Source: DATBJG01 sp963790545
GTDB lineage: Bacteria > Acidobacteriota > Vicinamibacteria > Vicinamibacterales > JAMQPK01
Length of the DNA: 64,000 nucleotides
Assembly: GCA_963790545.1 (NCBI GenBank)
Contig: CAWBPA010000006.1
Coordinates: forward strand, 1-64,000
Direction of reading: 5' to 3'
The first letter of the stretch is position 1. Each line of letters opens with the position of its first letter. Below are positions 19,317 to 28,408 of the stretch, piece after piece. The notes beneath the pieces were generated by a model that saw nothing but the letters and a program-made list of their open reading frames with translations, did not search any database and was not told the origin of the DNA. Both the position numbers and the translations under genes were made by a program.

Positions 19317-21430
19317 TTACACGGTCACCTGCTGGACGTGCTTCAGCCAGGGCTGTCGGTCGATGAGACGATCCGCCTCGACGGTCTCGACAGGTCTCGA
19401 GAAGTAATATCCCTGCGCGTATTCGCACCCAAGCGCAAGAAGGTGCGCCACCTGTTCGACCGTTTCGACGCCTTCTGCGACGACATCCATCCCAAGGTTG
19501 TGAGCCAGCGAGACGATGCCCTGTACCATCTCCAATCCACGAGCGTCTTCGCCTCCAATCCGGCCGACGAAGGAGCGATCCACCTTGAGGGTACTCCACG
19601 TGCAGCCGGTGGAGATGACTGAGCGATGAGTAGCCGGTCCCGAAATCGTCGAGACTCCATTCGATCCCGATTGATCGGGCGCGACTCACGATCACCTGCG
19701 CGGCAGGAATGTCGTCGATGAACGCGCTTTCGGTGATTTCCAGCTTCAGGCTCGAAGCCTTCAGCCCCGTCTGCTGCAGAATGGCCTCTATTTCGCTGAT
19801 CAGATTGGCATCTGCGAACTGCCGGCTCGACACGTTCACGCACATGACGCCTGGAGCAGTAGCGCCGAATCGCTTCTGCCAGCTGGCCATTTGCCGGCAC
19901 GATTCCGCCAGCGTCAGCCGCCCGATGTCACCAATCAAACCAGTCGCTTCCGCGATGCCGATGAATTCACCGGGAGGTACGAGTCCGCGAGCTGGATGGC
20001 GCCAGCGCACGAGGGCCTCGAAGCCTCTGATTTGGCCGGTTCGAAGGGAGATGATCGGTTGATAGTGCACATCGAACGCCCCACGCTCGATTGCCTTACG
20101 AAGGTCGGTTTCAACCTGCAGGCGGGACACTGCGCGGCTGCGCATTGCCGGATCGAAGATTTCAACGGCTGTCGTGCCGTCTGATTTCGCACGGTGGAGA
20201 GCGACGCCGGCGTCTCGGAGGACCTCATCGGGCCGCTCGTAGCCGGTGGTGCTGACGGCGATACCGACGGTCGCAGACGTAAATACCTGCTGTCCTCCCA
20301 CCTCGAACGGTTCATGCAAAGCCGACCGAAGCCGCTCGGCAACGCGGATGGCATCGCTTGCGTCGGTGATCTCGTCGAGGAGCACATTGAACTCGTCGCC
20401 TGCGAGCCTCGCCAACGTGAACGCCGGCGTCCTCGTGCGTGACGACGTCCGTCGTGCGGAGGCTCGACTGAAGCCTGCGAGCGACCGCGACCAGCAGCCG
20501 ATCTGCCGTCAAAGGTCCCAGACTGTCGTTCACGACCGTGAATCGGTCGAGGCCGAGGACGAGGAGCGCAAACATGGAGTTCTTGCGTCGTTCGGTCCGT
20601 TTGATCGCCCGCTCCAACAGATCGAGGAACAACAGGCGATTTGGCAGGCCGGTCAGCGGATCGGCAAGTTTGGCATCGGTGACGTCGGAAAACGATCCCG
20701 CCAGTCGAGTGGCCGCTCCAGCACCGTTCCTGACCGCGGCTCCGCGGCACAACACCCACCTGAACGTGCCGCTTCGATGCAGTACTCGATGTTCATTTTC
20801 GTAGTGGTCGCTTCCGTCGCCAAGATGGGCGGTCAGCGTTTGACGGACACGGCCGATGTCTTCCGGGTGCACGCGGTTGAACCACTCATCGGGGCTGACG
20901 CCGATCTCCGACACGTCGTACCCGAACATCGCTTTCCAACGTGGCGACCAATGGACCTCGTTGGTCGCCAGGTTCCAGTCCCAAAGGCCATCATTCGCGC
21001 CTCGAACCGCGAGCGCATATCGCTCCTCGCTGGCGCGCAAGTCTTCGATGGCCCACTTACGTGACACCTGCGTGCCGATTCGCGCCAGCGCGACCGGGAA
21101 ATCGATCGGCTTGGTGACATAGTCATTCGCACCCAGCCGGAATGCCTCGACGATGTCCTCGCCCTGGGTCCTGGCCGTCACCATGATGACCGGCAGCTCG
21201 GTGTCGGAGTGCGCGGTGCGCAGCCGGGTGAGGACCTCGAGCCCGCTCATCCCCGGCATTTCGACATCCAGCAGCACCAGGTCGTACGTGCCGGTCTCGA
21301 CCAACTCGAGCGCTTCTCGTCCATCCGCTGCGACAGTTGCGAGATAGCCCCATTGCCGCAAGCGGCGCGAGAGCGCGTCCCTGTTGAGTTCGTTGTCGTC
21401 GACGACCAGGAGAGAGCCTTGCCGCGTCAC
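19317..21430 (-). CDS. Response regulator with PAS, GGDEF and EAL domains (frame breaks near 19600 and 20430)
   Basis: Reading across two frame breaks gives one cyclic-di-GMP enzyme: a receiver domain (residues about 1-125; phospho-acceptor in DLVLLDVEMPG), a PAS domain (around LWDWNLATNEVHWSP), a GGDEF domain with the variant signature RLAGDEF, and an EAL domain with GFEALVRWRHP, ESAFIDD and DDFGTGYSSL. It ends with the conserved AEGVETVEQ and GCEYAQGYYFSRP. Both catalytic motifs look usable, so synthesis and hydrolysis are both possible. The start overlaps the stop of the single-domain regulator by four bases. The breaks fall between conserved blocks and nothing is missing, which argues for sequence indels rather than decay. 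Confidence 0.85.
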
Positions 21431-21807
21431 TTCGCGACAGCGCCTTTGGTGAGCAGTAGTTCGATCTTCTCGAGCAGCTGAGGAAACCGGACAGGCTTGG
21501 TGTCGAACTCGTCGCCTCCGGCGGCGAGCGCCTGCTCACGATCGTTCGTCATCGCGTGCGCGCTCAGAACGATGATAGGAATGTGCCGAGTTGCGGAATC
21601 GTTCTTCAGTTGGCGTGTGGCTTCCCAGCCGTCGATACCCGGCAGGCCGAGATCCATGAGGATCAGATCCGGGCGTTCCGACTGTGCCAGCGACAAAGCG
21701 CTCTGTCCGTCCACGGCGACCAGGATGCGGTATCCGCGTCGCTTGAGCCGGCGAGCCAGCGCATCGCGGCTCGCCTCATTGTCTTCTACGATCAGAATCG
21801 TCGCCAT
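21427..21807 (-). CDS. Single-domain response regulator
   Basis: A 126-residue stand-alone receiver. The acidic pair is in ILIVEDNEASRD, the phospho-acceptor aspartate in LILMDLGLPG, the Ser/Thr switch in IIVLSAHAM and the lysine in DTKPVRF. There is no output domain, so it may pass phosphate on, or act through the next gene. It sits between the membrane histidine kinase (21-bp gap) and the REC-PAS-GGDEF-EAL gene (ATGA overlap). Confidence 0.92.
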   Translation of the reverse strand: MATILIVEDNEASRDALARRLKRRGYRILVAVDGQSALSLAQSERPDLILMDLGLPGIDGWEATRQLKNDSATRHIPIIVLSAHAMTNDREQALAAGGDEFDTKPVRFPQLLEKIELLLTKGAVAK

Positions 21808-21828
21808 CTGTCGTTCTCTCCCAACCCA

Positions 21829-23755
21829 TCAAACGGCGTCAACTGGCGCCATCGACTCCGCAGCGGTGTCGACCATTTCGAGCGGCAGACGAACCACGAA
21901 GCGTGAACCCTCACCGAGCCGGCTGTCCACCGAAACCGTGCCGCCCATCAGATCGCAGAAACGCGACACGATGGCGAGCCCCAGCCCGGTGCCCCCGTAC
22001 TTCCGGGTGGTCGTCACGTCGGCCTGCGTGAAGGCGTCGAAAACCTTGTGGCTTTGTTCGAGGGTCATGCCGACGCCCGTGTCCGTCACCGCGAACTCGA
22101 CGCAGGGTGTGTCCTCCCGCAGGATCGAGCGGCGGATGGCGACGGCAATTCTCCCGTCGCGGGTGAACTTACTGGCGTTGCTCAACAGGTTGAGCAGGAT
22201 CTGTCGCGTTTTCGTCTGGTCGCCGATCATCACGCCGACGTCGGCCGCGCACTGGACGGTCAACGTGTTGTTGTTCTTATGGACCAGCGGGCTGACGGTG
22301 TCGACCAGATCGTCGATCATCGCCTTGACCTCGAATGGCTCCAGCGCCAGCGCCATCTTGCCTGCCTCGATTTTCGACAGGTCCAGGATGCCGTTGATCA
22401 GGTCCAGCAGGTGCTTCCCCGCCGACTGGATGCGCTGCAAGTCGGGAATCGAGCCCTGATGCCCGTCATCCGCGGCTTCCTCCTGCAGCAGCTCGCTGTA
22501 GAGAATGATGGCGTTGAGAGGCGTCCGGAGCTCGTGGCTCATGCTGGCAAGGAACTCGCTCTTGGCCCGGGTCGCCGCTTCGGCCTGCCGCTGAGTAATT
22601 CGCAGTTGATCGACGAGTGCCGCCAGTTGGCCGGCGTTCTGCCGCTCTGCGTCGCGAGAATGCCGCAGCTCGCGTGTGTGGTGCGCCAGCTCGCGCTCTG
22701 CCCGCTTGCGTTCGGTAATGTCGCGCAGGTAGCCGGCAAACATCGCCGTGCCATCCGAAGAGATTGGCGCGATCGCCACTTCCACCGGGAACTCTTCCCC
22801 GCCGCGACGGACGGCCATCAGCTCGAGGCGCCGATTGAGGATTTCCGTGTCACCGGCCGTCAGATAGCGCCCCAGAGCGGTGCGGTAGGCGTCGCGCTTC
22901 TCGGCCGGGACGATCAACTCGGCGAGCTCAGTGCCGACAGCTTCGGCAGTGCGATATCCGAATGTCCGCTCCGCGGCGGGATTGAACTGGACGATACGAC
23001 CCGATTCGTCCATCAGGATCACGCAGTCGAGTGCAACATCCAGGATGGCGTCGTTGCGGGCCCTTGCACTTCGGGCGTCAACCTCTGCTTCGTGGCGCGT
23101 GCGTACCTCGTGCTCGAGCGCTGCCGTGCGCTCAGCCGTCTGCTTCATTTCTCTGATACTCCGGCGCGCAGGCGACAACCAGGAAAACGTCTTCGAAGAG
23201 GACCCACGCCGCGTGCTCCAGCCAGCGCCACTGACTCGCCACTAACACGCCATAGACCGACTGTGGCCAGAAAATTCCGCGCAGCATGTGATCAAGCGCG
23301 ACGACGACCGTGGCTGGAATAAGAACCCGCCAATCCCGGTAGAACGCCAGAAACGCGAGCGAGCCAAACACGTGGAAATGCGTTTCAATCCGGCCACCGG
23401 TGAGATGGATGAGAAGCGCGCCCATCAGCATCTGCGCGACGGCAATGAGGTACCGCGTTGACGTCAGCCCCGGGCGGAGCAGGCCCAGGATCGCCGGAAA
23501 CAGGCTGATGACGCCGCCGAGCACGAGCGCTGCCCAGACGTGGAGATGCGTGCGGCTGGCCGCCCCCTCCCAGGCTAGGGGCGAGACCCACAAGGCGAAG
23601 ACGATGCCAAGGAGCCACTGGAACGCCATCAGTCCGGCAAACAGCCGATCGGTTCGCCGGTGAATGTCGTGCTGATACTCGGCGAACAGCTCGTCGGCTC
23701 GGCGCGTGGCGGCGCCTGTGGGCTCGATTGACGGTTGATTGAAGGACACTGTCAT
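21829..23755 (-). CDS. Membrane PAS histidine kinase (frame break near 23165)
   Basis: The first about 195 residues, starting MTVSFNQPSIEP, hold six or so hydrophobic helices with the charged/histidine-containing loop LTGGRIETHFHVFGSLAF, an MASE-like integral sensor. Near 23155-23175 the frame changes; the conserved text continues as SIREMKQTAERTAALEHE. A PAS domain follows (LDCVILMDESGRIVQFNP), then HisKA with the phospho-acceptor in FLASMSHELRTPLNA and a HATPase with the N, G1 and G2 boxes (NLLSNASKF, DTGVGM, GGTGLGLAI). Two separate open frames overlap here, but neither is a complete kinase, so I read one gene. It shares an operon with RedB-like, REC and GGDEF-EAL genes. Confidence 0.82.
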
Positions 23756-23776
23756 TGTGATTTCAAAGTGATGGGC

Positions 23777-24412
23777 CTAGTTCGCAAACGAAAACAGCCG
23801 GCAGCCAAAGACAGAAGTCCACGAGCGCTCCGCCTTCCCGCGGTTCAGCAGCTCCAGCACGGACTTCCGTCCTAGGTTGTCGCCGGCGTGGCCACGCGCG
23901 CCGGTGATGCCACCGGTGAAGAGCAGTTCCCCTTCACTGTCGTACACGACCGTCTGCCCGGACGTGCTCGCGCCGAAGCGCGCGGCTTCCAGTCCCTCGT
24001 CATCACGAACCACGGTCACGTCCGGTAGGCTCGCGGCCGTCCGCCACAGGTCCGTCTTCTCCCAGTTTTCTGGGAAGCCGGACGGCTTCAGAAAGACGAC
24101 GTACGTCTTCGGACGTCTGCTGGTTCGGGCCAGAACTTCGGCGAGCTCGCCGAGGGTCGCCCGAGTGCAAGAACACTGAGGATGGGCAAGAAGCACGAGC
24201 GTCGGCCGGTCAGCCGCGCGGACCAGGCGGGTCTCGGCGGGCCACCGCGCGGGCGAGGTCCCAGAAGTACCCGGCGTGTTGTCGTACGCCCACAGAACCG
24301 ACAGCCCTGCAACAACAGCGACAGCCCAGAAAATTGAGAACACCCACAGCCAGAGCGATCGCTTCGTGACGTGTGGCTGTGCCGCAGCAACGCGGACAAC
24401 GGTGTCGGGCAT
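23777..24412 (-). CDS. RedB-like membrane-anchored thioredoxin-fold protein
   Basis: A 211-residue protein with one N-terminal membrane helix (WVFSIFWAVAVVAGLSVLW) and a periplasmic thioredoxin-like domain. The redox motif is CSC in LLAHPQCSCTRATLGEL, and later conserved blocks include WEKTDLWRTAASLP and FGASTSGQTVVYD. This pattern is what I know as the RedB family, often found beside membrane histidine kinases in Acidobacteriota and Planctomycetota. It is the first gene of the kinase/c-di-GMP operon, 21 bp ahead of the kinase. It may report or set the redox state of the sensor, which is inference. Confidence 0.78.
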   Translation of the reverse strand: MPDTVVRVAAAQPHVTKRSLWLWVFSIFWAVAVVAGLSVLWAYDNTPGTSGTSPARWPAETRLVRAADRPTLVLLAHPQCSCTRATLGELAEVLARTSRRPKTYVVFLKPSGFPENWEKTDLWRTAASLPDVTVVRDDEGLEAARFGASTSGQTVVYDSEGELLFTGGITGARGHAGDNLGRKSVLELLNRGKAERSWTSVFGCRLFSFAN

Positions 24413-24723
24413 CCGAGCGGACCTTGCAACATTTCCACCGACTTCGGCCGTTGCTCGGATGTGGCTCCAACTTACTTATCTAAAACAGGTTACACAGAAT
24501 TCTCCTTCCGAGCTTTGCCGAAAGCCGAAGGGGGCCTCTGTGCCGTTCTGGCACATCAAGAGCGGATCTTTGCGTTTCTCCGACCTGAAACGCCTTGCCC
24601 CTTTGCCCTTTGCCCTTTGACCTTTGCCCTTTGACCTTTGACCTTTGCCCTTTGACCTTTGACCTTTCATCCCCCCCACGTATACTCCCCATTCTTTCCC
24701 CCACCTGACGATTGGAGGTTCAG
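24413..24723. other. Divergent intergenic region with 7-bp tandem array
   Basis: This 311-bp gap separates the divergent RedB and metallo-beta-lactamase genes. It holds the ten-copy 7-bp array at 24599-24668 and a GGAGG ribosome site at 24714. I saw no gene in it. Confidence 0.7.
24599..24668. repeat. Tandem array of 7-bp CCTTTGA-type units
   Basis: Ten uninterrupted 7-bp units read CCCTTTG or ACCTTTG (the last ends in C) just upstream of the lipoprotein gene. Three units of the same motif occur in reverse orientation at 60212-60237. Confidence 0.92.
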
Positions 24724-26208
24724 ATGCAGAGACTGTCGATTTCGGCGATTGTGCTCGCGGCTGCTCTGGCATCCGCCTGCGGCTCACAAGCCGGGACGCT
24801 CCAGGCCGCCAGCGAGGCACTCGGTTCCGACCAGGTGAGATCTCTCGAGATCTCGGGTTCCGGGCGCTGGTTCCAGTTCGGTCAAGCCCCGAATCCGACC
24901 CTTCCCTGGCCGCAGTTCGATGTGAGCAGCTACAAGGCCGACATCAACTACGAGGCTCCCAGCGCACGCGTACAGATGACGCGACTGCAAACGGTCGAGC
25001 CGGGCCGGGTGCGGCCCACTCCCGTCGAGCAACGACCAGATCAGCATGTGAGCGGCACGACTGCGTGGAACCTGGCCCCGCCCGCCGGCTCGGCGCCGGG
25101 CACCGCAGCGGTACCACAGCCGCAGCCCGCCGCCGTCGAAGAGCGAGTGATGGAGATCTGGTCGACGCCGCATGGATTCCTGAAGGCTGCCATGGCCAAC
25201 AACGCCACGTCGCAGGCGACCAGCGGTGGCGGCTCCGAGGTTTCGTTCACCGTTGGCGGCAAGTCCCGTTACGTCGGAACCATCAACGCGCAAAACCAGC
25301 TCGAGCGCGTGCAGACCTGGATCGACAACCCGGTTCTTGGCGACACGCTGGTTGAGTTCACCTACACGGACTACCGCGACTTCGGTGGCGTGATGTTCCC
25401 AGCGCACATCGTGCGGACGCAGGGCGGGCATCCGGTACTCGACATCATGGTGTCGGACGTGAAGGCCAATGCTGTGGCAACGCTCGAAGTCCCAGCCGAG
25501 GCCAGCGCCGCACCGCCGCCGGTCGCAGTCACGGCCGAGAAGCTTGCCGATGGCGTCTATTATCTGAAGGGCGGAACCCATCACAGCGTTGCGGTCGATC
25601 AGAAAGATCACATCGTGGTGGTCGAAGGTCCGCAGAACGAGGCCCGTTCGTCGGCGGTCATCGCCAAGGTGAAGGAAACGATCCCGAACAAGCCGATTCG
25701 CTACCTGATTAACACCCACGTGCACTTCGACCATTCCGGCGGTGTGCGCACGTATGTGGACGAGGGCGCGACCATCGTGACCCATGAGATGAATCGGCCC
25801 TACTACGAACAGGCCTGGGCTGCGCCGCGGACGCTGAACCCGGACAAGCTTGCCCAGTCGAAGAAGACCGCCATGTTCGAGACATTCACCGACAAGCACG
25901 TGCTGACAGATGGGGCTCGTTCGATCGAGATTCACCAGATTGCCGGTGGCGGCCACAACGACGCGTTCGCGATGATTTATCTGCCGGCCGAAAAGATCCT
26001 GATCGAGGGCGACGCGTATACGCCAGCCGCCGCGAACGCTCCGCCCCCGGCGGCGCCGAACCCGTTCTCGGTGAACCTCAACGACAACATCCAGCGACTG
26101 AAGCTGGACGTGCGCCAGATTGCGGCGCTTCACGGACCTCGGTTGGTGACCCTCGGCGACCTGCGCGCCGCCATCGGCCAGGCACCGGCCGCACGCGGCA
26201 CGAAGTAG
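24724..26208 (+). CDS. Exported metallo-beta-lactamase-fold hydrolase, lipoprotein
   Basis: A 494-residue protein with a lipoprotein signal (LAAALASACGS). The first half (to about residue 265) is a beta-rich region without a named family, interrupted by a Pro/Ala-rich linker. The second half is a metallo-beta-lactamase-like hydrolase: the zinc motif NTHVHFDHSGGVRT, a further zinc histidine in GGGHNDAFAMIYLP, an aspartate in ILIEGDAYTP and a final histidine in ALHGPRLV. The ATG at 24724 has a GGAGG site 5-6 bp upstream and was preferred to the ATG at 24712. Substrate unknown; a periplasmic hydrolase is the safe call. Confidence 0.86.
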   Translation: MQRLSISAIVLAAALASACGSQAGTLQAASEALGSDQVRSLEISGSGRWFQFGQAPNPTLPWPQFDVSSYKADINYEAPSARVQMTRLQTVEPGRVRPTPVEQRPDQHVSGTTAWNLAPPAGSAPGTAAVPQPQPAAVEERVMEIWSTPHGFLKAAMANNATSQATSGGGSEVSFTVGGKSRYVGTINAQNQLERVQTWIDNPVLGDTLVEFTYTDYRDFGGVMFPAHIVRTQGGHPVLDIMVSDVKANAVATLEVPAEASAAPPPVAVTAEKLADGVYYLKGGTHHSVAVDQKDHIVVVEGPQNEARSSAVIAKVKETIPNKPIRYLINTHVHFDHSGGVRTYVDEGATIVTHEMNRPYYEQAWAAPRTLNPDKLAQSKKTAMFETFTDKHVLTDGARSIEIHQIAGGGHNDAFAMIYLPAEKILIEGDAYTPAAANAPPPAAPNPFSVNLNDNIQRLKLDVRQIAALHGPRLVTLGDLRAAIGQAPAARGTK

Positions 26209-26247
26209 AATTCACCAAAGAGTACGCTGCAGAATTGCGGTACGTAG

Positions 26248-26273
26248 GCCGGGTCCTGATCTTTGGACCCGGC
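26248..26273. repeat. Palindrome with GCCGGGTCC stem
   Basis: A perfect 9-bp stem (GCCGGGTCC / GGACCCGGC) with an 8-base loop follows GTACGTAG in the gap between the lipoprotein and DinB genes. It could act as a terminator for the former but lacks a T-run; it resembles the other palindromes in the window. Confidence 0.65.
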
Positions 26274-26315
26274 TCCAGGCCCAGTTTTGCAGCGCATGTC
26301 GCGGAGGTACTCCGT

Positions 26316-26915
26316 ATGCTGACGCCCGTGGTCCTTGCCCTGGGAATGCTGCTCTCAACACTGGCCGCAGCTCCCATCACCCAGTCTGATCGCGATAAGC
26401 TCATTCAGGATCTCGAGCGGTCCCGAAAGATCTTTCTCGACGCCATTGCCGACGTCAAAACGGAAGCACAGTGGAACTACAAGCCTGCTCCGGATCGATG
26501 GTCTGTCGCCGAATGCGCGGCGCACATCGTCGCAGCGGAGGAATATTTCCGGCAGAACGTCCGCGAGGCATTGAAGAACCCGCCGCTTCCGGCTGCGCAG
26601 CAGAGCGACGCGGGCGATGCGATGCTGTCCAAGATGATGCGAGACAGGTCGCAGCGGTTCCAGGCGCCAGCCGCCCTCGAGCCCACCGGAAAAGTGAAGC
26701 CGAAGGCGCAAACGATTGCCGATTTCGAGACCACGCGTGCCGAAACGCTGAAGTACGTGCGTGGTACGCAGGATCCACTTCGTGAGCACGGCGCGGGCAC
26801 GGCGCCAAACATCTCGAGCGCCTATCAGATGCTCCTCATGCTCAGTGGCCACACCGAGCGGCATACGGCGCAACTCCTGGAGGTGAAAGCGTCGGCGGGA
26901 TACCCGAAGAACTAG
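26316..26915 (+). CDS. Exported DinB-like four-helix protein
   Basis: The ATG at 26316 follows a GGAGG site and starts a signal peptide (MLTPVVLALGMLLSTLAAA). The mature part is a DinB/YfiT-type helical bundle: WNYKPAPDRWSVAECAAHIV holds the first conserved histidine and GHTERHTAQLLEVK the two C-terminal ones that form the metal site. Members often act as thiol-dependent S-transferases or are of unknown role. Export of such a protein is common in Acidobacteriota in my recollection, but the substrate is unknown. Confidence 0.85.
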   Translation: MLTPVVLALGMLLSTLAAAPITQSDRDKLIQDLERSRKIFLDAIADVKTEAQWNYKPAPDRWSVAECAAHIVAAEEYFRQNVREALKNPPLPAAQQSDAGDAMLSKMMRDRSQRFQAPAALEPTGKVKPKAQTIADFETTRAETLKYVRGTQDPLREHGAGTAPNISSAYQMLLMLSGHTERHTAQLLEVKASAGYPKN

Positions 26916-26920
26916 CTCAC

Positions 26921-28285
26921 CTACGCCCGGCTGGCCGCGGGATTCTGAGCGGAATCTACGCGACCCACCCCACGCTCGGCCTGCGGCCGGTCAGAATCGA
27001 GTGCGAGCATCATGAGCATGCCCGCCGCCAGAAGCGATCCAATCGACAACATCATGGCGACGGTCGGCAGCGAGTAGCCGGCGGCGAACAGGAATCCGGC
27101 CACGATTGGCGCCAACACAGAACCACCACGTCCGATACCGATGGTAAAACCTGTGCCAAATGCCCGCACATGGGTCGGAAATGCCTGTGCGATGATGGCG
27201 TACAAGCCCACGATGCCGGCATTGGTGCAAAAACCGGCGGCCGCGCAGATAAGCGAGAGCCGCTCCAGGTCCGGGGGCGTCCGGCCAAAGAGAGCCACCA
27301 ACGCTGTGGACAGCACCAGCATGCCAATCGTCAGCGCCTTTACGCTGTAGCGTTGCGTCAGAAGTCCAAATAGGGCCCCGCCCGTCGCACCGCCCACGTT
27401 GGCCCATACCAGCACGCCAGCCGCAGACGAGGCTGGGAAACCAAAATCAACAACGATTTTCGGAACCCACTTCACGATGAAGTAAAAGGTTGTAATGTGG
27501 AAGAAGTACGCGGCCGTTACGATGACTGTGCTTGCCAGGAGCCCCGGGGCGAAAATGTCGCCGATCGATCGTTTGCGCACGTCCGTCGGAATCGTCGGAA
27601 GCGAGGCAACGACTGCGTGACCCATCCGCGTCAGTGCGTGATTGATCCTCTTGAGCGCCCCCTCCGGCTGTTTCCGTGCAAGCCAGTGAACCGATTCCGG
27701 CACACCGAAGAACACGACCGGAATGAGCGCGGCCGTGACCGAGGCACCGAAGTAGAACACGGCACGCCAGTCGTAGTTACGCAGCAACCGGGCTGCAACG
27801 ACACCGCCTACAACGGCACCGAGCGGATAGCCGATGGACATGAGCGAGACGCTCAGGTGCCGCCTTTTCGTGCTCGAGAATTCGGCAGCGACGGCATTGA
27901 TCGCGGCGAGCATGCCGCCAATCCCCAGCCCGGTCACGATCCGCCAGATCGACAAGTCGGTGAGTCCGGTCACGGTCGTCGCCATGAACATGCCAACGGC
28001 CATTACGACGAGGCATCCCAAGATCGTGGGGCGACGGCCGATCTTGTCCGCAACGCCGCCCAGCAATACCGAGCCGATGGACATGCCAATGAGCTCCATC
28101 GACAGCACGATGCCAAGCGCGGCCCGATCGATGCCCCACTCGTTGGCGATTCCAGGCGACGCAAAGCTGATGGACAGCACGTCGAACCCATCCAGGGCAT
28201 TCAGAAAGACCGTGATCGCAATGACGATGATCTGTAGCTGACTCATCGGCGAGCTTGCAATCATGTCCCTCGGATCAGTAGTCAT
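26921..28285 (-). CDS. AAHS-type MFS transporter (aromatic acid:proton symporter family)
   Basis: A 454-residue, 12-helix carrier. The N-terminal signature ALDGFDVLSISFASPGIA with the aspartate in helix 1, and the loop motif GGVADKIGRRPTIL, are characteristic of the aromatic acid:H+ symporter group (PcaK, BenK, MhpT). The second half repeats the pattern in GFTIGIGRGGSVLAP. It follows the Tat-exported dehydrogenase gene on the same strand with about 120 bp between, which contains palindromic repeats. A carboxylate or aromatic acid substrate is an inference from family. Confidence 0.88.
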   Translation of the reverse strand: MTTDPRDMIASSPMSQLQIIVIAITVFLNALDGFDVLSISFASPGIANEWGIDRAALGIVLSMELIGMSIGSVLLGGVADKIGRRPTILGCLVVMAVGMFMATTVTGLTDLSIWRIVTGLGIGGMLAAINAVAAEFSSTKRRHLSVSLMSIGYPLGAVVGGVVAARLLRNYDWRAVFYFGASVTAALIPVVFFGVPESVHWLARKQPEGALKRINHALTRMGHAVVASLPTIPTDVRKRSIGDIFAPGLLASTVIVTAAYFFHITTFYFIVKWVPKIVVDFGFPASSAAGVLVWANVGGATGGALFGLLTQRYSVKALTIGMLVLSTALVALFGRTPPDLERLSLICAAAGFCTNAGIVGLYAIIAQAFPTHVRAFGTGFTIGIGRGGSVLAPIVAGFLFAAGYSLPTVAMMLSIGSLLAAGMLMMLALDSDRPQAERGVGRVDSAQNPAASRA

Positions 28286-28305
28286 GGGGCCTCGTCAGTC
28301 GTAGC

Positions 28306-28391
28306 GCAGGTTTAGGCCTGCCTTGTGTTGTCAGTCGTAGCGAAAGCCTTCAGGCCTGCCTCGCGTCGTACGAGCAGCCCTAAAGGGCTGC
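28306..28391. repeat. Cluster of three short palindromes
   Basis: Between the dehydrogenase and the MFS genes are three GTAGCG/GTACG-flanked stems: GCAGG-TTTAGG-CCTGC at 28306, an AGCCTTCAGGCCT element near 28346 and a perfect GCAGCCC-TAAA-GGGCTGC at 28374-28391. They belong to the palindrome family described at 11979. Confidence 0.7.
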
Positions 28392-28408
28392 GCTGACGTA
28401 CGATTCCG

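Noticed and set aside
22048..23322. Plus-strand frame of 424 codons opposite the membrane kinase
   Set aside because: It is complementary to the HisKA/HATPase coding text.
24784..26133. Minus-strand frame of 449 codons opposite the metallo-beta-lactamase gene
   Set aside because: The plus-strand product has a lipobox and zinc motifs; the opposite frame is His/Arg/Gly-rich with no motif.
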